Source: Planctomycetota bacterium (lineage in GTDB: Bacteria > Planctomycetota > Phycisphaerae > UBA1845 > PWPN01). Taken from it: DNA of 8,884 bases. The notes beneath the pieces are model-generated. The model was not told where the DNA came from. It was given only the letters and a program-made list of their open reading frames with translations, and ran no database searches. A program made the position numbers and the translations under genes. The stretch spans positions 1 to 8,884 of the forward strand of contig JACQVT010000742.1 of NCBI GenBank assembly GCA_016209665.1. The letters run 5' to 3'. Numbering within the stretch: the stretch's first letter is position 1; the number at the start of each line of letters is the position of its first letter. Below are positions 1-4,947 of this stretch, one piece after another.

Positions 1-85
1 TCGCGGATGCGCGCAGATTTCAGACAGGCCAGCCGCCATTGCGCAGGGAAGAGGTAATGGCCGCGAAAAGTCGCATGAGTCACGG

Positions 86-102
86 CGCGGGCTGGGCCCG
101 CG
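86..102. repeat. Perfect 7-bp GC hairpin
   Basis: CGCGGGC and GCCCGCG pair perfectly around the 3-nt loop TGG. It sits just before the octamer repeat in non-coding DNA. It might be the terminator of a gene beyond the left edge, but no T-run follows on either strand. Confidence 0.4.
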
Positions 103-110
103 GCCCAACG

Positions 111-142
111 ACGCGGAGACGCGGCGACACGGGGACGCGGGG
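111..142. repeat. Four-copy imperfect octamer tandem repeat
   Basis: Four adjoining 8-nt units read ACGCGGAG, ACGCGGCG, ACACGGGG and ACGCGGGG, with a decayed fifth unit AAAGAAGG. The consensus is ACGCGGNG. It lies in non-coding DNA about 190 nt beyond the phosphatase stop. No function is apparent; such short arrays can arise by slippage. Confidence 0.65.
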
Positions 143-197
143 AAAGAAGGTGCCGGCCACGGGAATTTGCGCGCCGTGAGAAGATTCTGGGGGATAG

Positions 198-217
198 CTG
201 TGCAAAAAAAAGCACAG
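198..217. repeat. Inverted repeat with an eight-A loop
   Basis: CTGTGC (198-203) and GCACAG (212-217) form a perfect 6-bp stem around a run of eight A residues. A homopolymer run of this length stands out in such GC-rich DNA. Read on the minus strand, downstream of the phosphatase, the loop is eight T. It could be an operator, a bent-DNA site or a pause site; none of these can be decided from sequence. Confidence 0.4.
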
Positions 218-332
218 TCCTGCCCGGGCCAGGTGGTTTCTTGCGGCTTACGGACAGGTCGAGGGCGTCGCGGCGGATGGGGGAGGTTGACGATCCGCAT
301 CCTCGGTGAGCGCCGGCGGGGTCGGGTCTGGT

Positions 333-1715
333 TCACTCGGCCGGTTTGCGGCGGCGCTCGGGGACGCTCGGCACCTGCTCGATCATCTCGTTGGGCGCGC
401 CGGGGCGCTTTTTCAGGGTGAAGGCGTCGTAGACGTCGCCGATGGCCGTGCGGGCTTCGTAACGGAGCACCGGGCCGTCGATCGAGATGATCTGGTAGAG
501 CTGGGTGTCCTCGGCCACACGCCGCAGCTCGGCGCGCGGATTGCGCTCGACCTCGTACATCTTGGGACCGCTCACGGAGACGACGTAGACCGTTCCCGCC
601 GAGCCAGAGCGCCAGCTCGTTCCCGTGGAGACGTTGGCCTCGGGCCCGATGGGGCCGGTGCGCCCGTAGGTGTGGTCGTGGCCGTTCAGGACGAGGTCCA
701 CCGGGTGGCGGTCGAAGGTTGGCTTCCAGACGTTGCGGAGCGAGGGGTTGTCCCGTTCCTTGGCCACCGAGAAGATCGGGTGATGGAACGTGATGACCGT
801 CCAGGTTCGGTCGCTGGCGGCGAGCACCTTGTCCAACCAGGCCGCCTGTTCTTCCTGACGCTCGTTGGAGTTCAGCGAGATGACGCGGAGGTCGTGGTAG
901 TCGAGGTAATAGGCGGTTTCCTCGAGTCCCGGCGGCCCGTTGGCCGGGAAGGTGAACTGGGCCGTCCAGTGGCGAGACAGCCGGACGGTCTTGCTGCCGT
1001 CGGGCTGCTTTACCGACAGGTACTCGTGATTGCCGGGCGTGGCGACGACGGGGATCATGCCGTTCAGCCAGCCGCCGGCGCTGAACCACTCGCCCCACTG
1101 GGCGTCACTCTCGGCGGTGGTCACCAGGTCGCCGGCGTGGAGCATGAACGCCGCTCTGGGTACGTCCGACCAGGCCTCGCGGATGACGCGCGACCACATG
1201 CTGCGGATGTCGTTCTGGGCATCGCCGAAGTAGACGAAGGAGAACGGTTCCGGCGACACGGCCGCGGTACGGAATTGGAACCACTCGCTGAAGTTCACGC
1301 CATCGCCCACGCGGTAGGCGTACTTGGTGGCGGGTTGCAGGTCCTTGAACTCGACTGCGTGTACGTGGCACTTCGACAGATCGGACTTGAACGCGTGGGT
1401 GACCGCGTCGAGGCGGCGGGCCTGTTCCTTGAACCGAGGGCCGGCGTCGGCCGGGGCGATTTGGGCATAGGCCCGCTCGACATCCGTCGAGGTGCGCCAC
1501 GTGACCGCCCTGGTGGTGGCCGCGTCGCCGGTCCAGCTCAGCACGACGCGATCCGGCATGGCCGACGGCCGGTAGAGAACGGCGTCCAGGACACGCGGCG
1601 GGGGCTCATCGTCGAATGCGGGGTCGTGCCCGCGGGCCGTCGAACCGGTGAACACAGCACAGGCGGCGGCCGCCACGACGAGGAACGACGCTCTTCGCAA
1701 GCCGGACAACCGCAT
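333..1715 (-). CDS. Exported purple-acid-phosphatase-like metallophosphoesterase
   Basis: A 460-residue two-metal phosphoesterase, probably secreted or periplasmic, that would release phosphate from an unknown ester. Residues 1-29 look like a signal peptide: basic n-region with LRR, an Ala/Val-rich core, and cleavage near STARG. Residues 41-150 resemble the fibronectin-like N-domain of purple acid phosphatases, ending in YAYRVGDG and FQFRTA. The catalytic domain shows FGDAQ (Asp165), HAGDLVTT (Asp196), GNHE (Asn229, His230), HHP (His311, His312) and GHDHTYGRT (His346, His348). The classical GDxxY tyrosine is replaced by Thr199, as far as I recall common in bacterial relatives with GDxQ. I took ATG 1715 because it starts the signal peptide cleanly. 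ATG at 1784-1782 has AAGGA 6 nt upstream and is a real alternative that adds 23 residues; codon third positions there look less GC-rich. Substrate cannot be told. Confidence 0.9.
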   Translation of the reverse strand: MRLSGLRRASFLVVAAAACAVFTGSTARGHDPAFDDEPPPRVLDAVLYRPSAMPDRVVLSWTGDAATTRAVTWRTSTDVERAYAQIAPADAGPRFKEQARRLDAVTHAFKSDLSKCHVHAVEFKDLQPATKYAYRVGDGVNFSEWFQFRTAAVSPEPFSFVYFGDAQNDIRSMWSRVIREAWSDVPRAAFMLHAGDLVTTAESDAQWGEWFSAGGWLNGMIPVVATPGNHEYLSVKQPDGSKTVRLSRHWTAQFTFPANGPPGLEETAYYLDYHDLRVISLNSNERQEEQAAWLDKVLAASDRTWTVITFHHPIFSVAKERDNPSLRNVWKPTFDRHPVDLVLNGHDHTYGRTGPIGPEANVSTGTSWRSGSAGTVYVVSVSGPKMYEVERNPRAELRRVAEDTQLYQIISIDGPVLRYEARTAIGDVYDAFTLKKRPGAPNEMIEQVPSVPERRRKPAE

Positions 1716-1895
1716 TCGGTCGCGCGGGCTGCGACCGGTAAGGAAGGGAGCCTTCTGATGAACCGCTACGTTCTGATCGAGCATTTCGCATCCTTGTGTG
1801 TGGAAGGGCACCCCAGCGGAGAGGCAGGACGCCGCGGCTGCATGTTACAGGATGGATGGCGGGCCCACCAAGACATTCAGTAAGGCAAGGAACCC

Positions 1896-1986
1896 AGAAG
1901 GCGGGCAGGCTTCGGCCGTGAACTCAGCCGAACGGGATGCCCACCCCCCCGCGAACCAAGAAGGCGGGCAGGGATGCCCGCCCCCC
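1896..1986. repeat. Two copies of a folded repeat module
   Basis: AGAAGGCGGGCAGG occurs at 1896-1909 and again at 1959-1972, a period of 63 nt. Each copy is followed by GGGATGCCC(A/G)CCCCCC, at 1934-1949 and 1971-1986. In the second copy the halves form a perfect 8-bp hairpin, GGCGGGCA/TGCCCGCC (1963-1982), with a 4-nt loop. In the first copy the same arms are separated by an inserted smaller hairpin, TTCGGC/GCCGAA (1911-1932), and pair with one mismatch that becomes a G-U pair in minus-strand RNA. The arrangement looks like a dispersed palindromic element (REP- or MITE-like). Confidence 0.7.
1963..1982 (-). terminator. Candidate terminator of ftsK
   Basis: The perfect 8-bp hairpin GGCGGGCA/TGCCCGCC begins 11 nt after the ftsK stop codon. 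On the minus strand it is followed by TTCTTGGTT, which is T-rich but not a clean T-run. Position and strength suggest it ends or stabilises the ftsK transcript. The same bases belong to the repeat module, so its presence could be incidental. Confidence 0.4.
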
Positions 1987-1993
1987 AAGGCGG

Positions 1994-4648
1994 TCAGTTG
2001 ATGTCGTCGTCGAAGATGTCGTCGTCGACGCCGTCGGTGAGGGCCTGCTGGCGGACGCGGTCGACCTCGGTGTTGAGTTGGGCCTCGCGCTGGGCCTTGT
2101 AGGCCTGCCACTCCTCGGCGGTCCAGGCGACCTCGCGGGCCTGGCTGCCCTTGTAGGCCCCGACGATGCCGACGGCGGCCATCTCGTCGATCAGGCGGCT
2201 GGCCCGCGAGTAGCCGATGGTCAGCCGCCGCTGGAGGAGGCTCACGCTGCCGCGCTTGGTCTCGAGCACGATGTCGACGGCCTGGTCGAACAGCTCGTCC
2301 TGCGGGCCGTCGGCGGAGATCTCGGTCTTGCCGAGCTTGATGAGTTCGGGATGGAACTCCGGCTCGCCCCGCTCCTTGAGCCAGTTGATGACCGTCTTGA
2401 GTTCGGTGTCGTCGAGGTAGGTGCCCTGGGCCCGCACGAGCTTGGCCGACCCCGGCGGCAGGTAGAGCATGTCGCCCTGGCCCATCAGCACCTCGGCCCC
2501 GTTCTGGTCGAGCACGATCCGCGAGTCCATGCGTGAGGCCACCCGGAAGGCGACCCGGCAGGGCAGGTTGCTCTTGATCAGGCCGGTGACGATCTTGGCC
2601 TCGGGCCGCTGGGTGGCCACGATGATGTGGATGCCCACCGCCCGGCTCTTCTGGGCCAGGCGCGAGAGGTACAGCTCCACCTCCTTGGCCGCCAGCATCA
2701 TCAGGTCCGCCAACTCGTCGATGATGACCACGATGTACGGCAGGTGCAGCGGGATCTGGGCCTTTTCGTCCTCGGTGCTCGGCTGGAAGCGCTCGTACTT
2801 CTCCTCGCGGCTCATGCGGTTGTAGGCCACGATGTTGCGGACCTGGGCCTCGGCGAGCAGGGCGTAGCGCTCGTCCATCTTGACCGTCGCCCACTCGAGG
2901 ATCTGCTCGGCCCGCTCCATCTCGGTGACGATGGGGCACATCAGGTGCGGCACCTCGCGGAACATGCTCATCTCGACCATCTTGGGGTCGACCAGGATCA
3001 GCTTGACCATGTCGGGCCGCTGGGTCATCAGGATCGACATGATGATCGAGTTGATGCAGACGCTCTTGCCCGAGCCGGTCGTGCCAGCGATCAGCATGTG
3101 GGGCATCCGGGCCAGGTCCTCGACCAGGGCCCCGCCGCTGGCGTCCTTGCCCAGAAACAACGGCAGGGCCGTCTTGGGCACCGACTGGGCGGTCATGGTC
3201 ATCAGCTCGCGGAGGCGCACCACCTCCTTGTCGAGGTTCGGCACCTCGATGCCGATGGTGCTCTTGCCAGGGATGGGGGCGACCACCCGCACGCTGGGGG
3301 CCTTGAGGGCCCGGGCGATGTCGTTGGCCAGCGACATGATCTGGCTGACCTTGATGCCCGCGGCCACCTGGACCTCGAACATGGTGATGACCGGGCCGGT
3401 GTCGATCTCGACGACGTGGGCCTCGATGCGGTACTCGGCCAGGGCCTGCTCGAGCACCTTGGCCTTCTCGCGGACCACCGCCTCCTGCTGGGCGTTGAAG
3501 CTGTACTCCGGCTCGCGGAGCATGCTGATGGGCGGCAGCTCCCAGGCCGCCAGCTCCGTCGGATAAGGCTTGGGCGGGATGACCGGTACGCCCGACATTG
3601 GCTTGGGCGGGGCGGCAAAGTTGACGACCATCCGCGGCTCGGGAGTCAGGGGCTCGTCCTTCTCATCCACTTTGCCATTCAGATCGTCGTCGGCCTCCTC
3701 CTCTTCCTCCTCGTCCCAGTCTGCATCCTCGTCCTCGTCCTCCTCCTCGTCCCATTCCTCCTCGTCCTCATCCTCGTCTTCGTCGTCGTACTCTTCGTCT
3801 TCGTCTTCCTCGTCGACGACTCCATCCTCGCGTGATCGCCGACCGGCCTTGGCAACCGGCGACCTTCGCTCATCCGCGTCGCCTTCGACTTCCTCATCCT
3901 CGTCGGTCTGCGTCTTCTTGCGCGACGGGTTCAGGCGAGGCTCGGTTCCCGTCGATCGGTCGTCCAGGGCCGCCCCTGCTCCCGCCAGCACCGGCTTGAG
4001 GCTGCCCAGGCTGGCCATCGCCCGGCGGATGGGCCCCATCAGCCCGGCGAGCCGCCCGGCCATCGGGATCGACCGCCCCAGCTCGCCCGCGGCCTCGCGG
4101 ACCCGCTCCCCTCGCCGCCGCACGAACTGCGGCACCTTGAGCACCAGTTCCTCCGCCGTGAACAGCAGCCCCACCAGCAGGCAGTAGCCCAGGATCGGCA
4201 GCGTCATCCACTTGACCGACCTCTGCATCCACGACGCCGCCGTGTACCCCAGCACGCCCCCGCGCTGCTCGGGCCACCACGCCCCGTGCGACCCCGTCAA
4301 CATGTGCGCGCACGTCGACACCACGAACACCAGCATCGCGATCCCCAGCATCCGCTGCCACAGCGACGGCAGGCGTCCGTGCCGGGCCAGCACAACGATC
4401 GTGAGCGTCAGCCCGATGACCGCCGCGTACACCCCCTTGCCGAAGTACAGGAACAGGTAATACGCCACCCAGGCGCCGGCCCGGCCGGCGGCGTTGTTGG
4501 ACGGGTCGGGGTTGGGCCAGACGTTGGGGCTCGGCCAGTCGACGGGGTCGAAGCTCGCCACCGCCAGCCACAGAAATGCGCAGGAGAAGATGGTGAATAC
4601 AATCGCGCAGCCGCGGATCACCTGTTTTCGATGTTCGGATCGGTTCAT
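1994..4648 (-). CDS. ftsK: DNA translocase FtsK/SpoIIIE family
   Basis: This 884-residue ATP-driven motor pumps double-stranded DNA at the division septum and helps resolve chromosome dimers through Xer recombination. Four membrane segments lie near residues 13-33, 59-87, 100-118 and 148-167. A charged linker follows, with an exceptional Asp/Glu run at 279-322. The alpha domain (about 385-500) includes APIPGKSTIGIEVPN. The beta RecA-like domain has Walker A GTTGSGKS (522-529), Walker B VVIIDE (640-645), and the family segment GIHIIVATQRPEAK (672-685). The gamma winged helix (about 784-842), which reads the KOPS orienting sequence in E. coli, includes RRLTIGYSRASRLIDEM. I chose ATG at 4648 because GGAGG lies 11 nt upstream and the residues after it fit an N-terminal cytoplasmic tail. 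An upstream in-frame GTG at 4699 lacks a ribosome site. The gene stands alone between nitrogen genes and a phosphatase. Confidence 0.96.
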   Translation of the reverse strand: MNRSEHRKQVIRGCAIVFTIFSCAFLWLAVASFDPVDWPSPNVWPNPDPSNNAAGRAGAWVAYYLFLYFGKGVYAAVIGLTLTIVVLARHGRLPSLWQRMLGIAMLVFVVSTCAHMLTGSHGAWWPEQRGGVLGYTAASWMQRSVKWMTLPILGYCLLVGLLFTAEELVLKVPQFVRRRGERVREAAGELGRSIPMAGRLAGLMGPIRRAMASLGSLKPVLAGAGAALDDRSTGTEPRLNPSRKKTQTDEDEEVEGDADERRSPVAKAGRRSREDGVVDEEDEDEEYDDEDEDEDEEEWDEEEDEDEDADWDEEEEEEADDDLNGKVDEKDEPLTPEPRMVVNFAAPPKPMSGVPVIPPKPYPTELAAWELPPISMLREPEYSFNAQQEAVVREKAKVLEQALAEYRIEAHVVEIDTGPVITMFEVQVAAGIKVSQIMSLANDIARALKAPSVRVVAPIPGKSTIGIEVPNLDKEVVRLRELMTMTAQSVPKTALPLFLGKDASGGALVEDLARMPHMLIAGTTGSGKSVCINSIIMSILMTQRPDMVKLILVDPKMVEMSMFREVPHLMCPIVTEMERAEQILEWATVKMDERYALLAEAQVRNIVAYNRMSREEKYERFQPSTEDEKAQIPLHLPYIVVIIDELADLMMLAAKEVELYLSRLAQKSRAVGIHIIVATQRPEAKIVTGLIKSNLPCRVAFRVASRMDSRIVLDQNGAEVLMGQGDMLYLPPGSAKLVRAQGTYLDDTELKTVINWLKERGEPEFHPELIKLGKTEISADGPQDELFDQAVDIVLETKRGSVSLLQRRLTIGYSRASRLIDEMAAVGIVGAYKGSQAREVAWTAEEWQAYKAQREAQLNTEVDRVRQQALTDGVDDDIFDDDIN
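3683..3814 (-). repeat. Low-complexity GAN tract encoding the acidic FtsK linker
   Basis: Forty-four consecutive codons of ftsK (residues 279-322) contain 39 Asp or Glu; the five exceptions are Tyr287, Trp299, Ala309, Trp311 and Ala319. On the plus strand this appears as repeated TCC/TCG/TCT triplets. Codons vary among GAC, GAT, GAG and GAA, so it is not a pure triplet repeat, but it could still change length by replication slippage without breaking the frame. Confidence 0.9.
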
Positions 4649-4659
4649 GCGGAGCGTTT

Positions 4660-4664
4660 CCTCC
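4660..4664 (-). promoter_or_regulatory. Ribosome binding site of ftsK
   Basis: GGAGG on the minus strand, 11 nt before ATG 4648. The spacing is a little long but usable. It decides the start of ftsK against the in-frame GTG 51 nt further upstream, which has no comparable site. Confidence 0.65.
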
Positions 4665-4701
4665 GTGATACGCGCCGGTGGGCTGATGCGGCCCCGCACC
4701 A

Positions 4702-4717
4702 GGCTACGAGTGTGCCA
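4702..4717 (-). promoter_or_regulatory. Possible sigma54-type -24/-12 element before ftsK
   Basis: The minus strand reads TGGCACACTCGTAGCC. Compared with the sigma54 consensus TGGCACG-N4-TTGCW, the first six bases match, and the essential GG and GC pairs have the correct 10-nt separation. Position 7, the second T of TTGC and the last base do not match. Start would be near 4692, about 43 nt before the ftsK ATG. No activator site is recognised, and the element overlaps the TATGAT box, so this may be chance. Confidence 0.25.
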
Positions 4718-4745
4718 TCATACCGCCGGTGGGGCCAAGGTCCAG
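4717..4745 (-). promoter_or_regulatory. Possible sigma70-type promoter of ftsK
   Basis: On the minus strand TATGAT (4722-4717) is a good -10 hexamer, five of six to TATAAT. At 17 nt spacing lies CTGGAC (4745-4740), a poor -35. Transcription would start near 4710 and leave a leader of about 60 nt before ATG 4648. The gap after glnD makes a separate ftsK promoter reasonable, but this site rests on one good hexamer and is speculative. Confidence 0.35.
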
Positions 4746-4895
4746 CCGCCCCGCAGCGCGGCAGTAGTCCTAACCAAGTGGCCTCCGGCCGCTTGCGCGC
4801 AGACCAACACCGCCGGCGCCTCGATGCTCCAATGGAAGGATTATCGGTCTAACGCCCGGGACGTCTGCAAGGAATTGGGCCCGGGGAGGTTGGTG

Positions 4896-4913
4896 GGCCG
4901 GCTGCGGCCGGCC
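4896..4913 (-). terminator. GC hairpin after glnD, possible weak terminator
   Basis: A perfect 7-bp inverted repeat GGCCGGC/GCCGGCC with a 4-nt loop begins 35 nt after the glnD stop codon. It overlaps the 12-bp palindrome GCGGCCGGCCGC (4904-4915). No T-run follows on the minus strand, so it is not a textbook intrinsic terminator. It may pause RNA polymerase or protect the 3' end of the amt-glnB-glnD message. Confidence 0.3.
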
Positions 4914-4947
4914 GCGGCGGCAGCGGGCCTCGATCCGGTCGCCGTCG

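Larger units (their letters stand above)
1..332. other. Apparently non-coding left end
   Basis: I find no gene in these 332 nt. Open frames are short or antisense to the phosphatase, with Arg/Gly-rich translations typical of random GC-rich DNA. The region contains a GC hairpin, an octamer repeat, the A8-loop inverted repeat and a weak inverted repeat GCGGAT/ATCCGC (273-298) shortly after the phosphatase stop. None is a clear terminator. Confidence 0.55.
1716..1993. other. Intergenic region between ftsK and the phosphatase
   Basis: This 278-nt gap holds the repeat modules beside ftsK and no recognisable gene. On the minus strand a weak promoter-like pair, TTGGTG (1871-1866) and TAACAT (1847-1842) with 18-nt spacing, lies upstream of the phosphatase. 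AAGGA at 1795-1791 precedes an in-frame ATG at 1784. If that ATG is used, the right-hand 69 nt next to the phosphatase are coding. A small hairpin GAAGG/CCTTC (1743-1755) lies 28 nt before the chosen ATG. Confidence 0.5.
4649..4947. other. Intergenic region between glnD and ftsK
   Basis: This 299-nt gap has no credible gene on either strand: open frames here are short shadows without ribosome sites. Next to glnD it is dominated by CG-rich palindromes. Towards ftsK it contains the TATGAT box, the overlapping sigma54-like element and the ribosome binding site. The layout suggests that the nitrogen cluster ends here and ftsK begins its own transcript. Confidence 0.6.

Noticed and set aside
198..217. 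LexA or CRP operator
   Set aside because: The half-sites are separated by 12 nt between CTGT and ACAG, not the 8 nt of the enterobacterial LexA box, and TGTGC-N8-GCACA does not fit CRP spacing.
306..1883. A 525-codon open frame on the plus strand over the phosphatase
   Set aside because: It is antisense to a gene with clear catalytic motifs; its translation is Gly/Arg/Val-rich without any known motif, as expected for the opposite strand of GC-rich coding DNA.
2627..3835. A 402-codon open frame on the plus strand over ftsK
   Set aside because: Antisense shadow; its His/Asp/Leu-rich repeats and hydrophobic end mirror the acidic linker of FtsK.
4649..4699. ftsK start at GTG 4699
   Set aside because: No ribosome site; the GGAGG upstream of ATG 4648 and the N-terminal sequence favour the later start.
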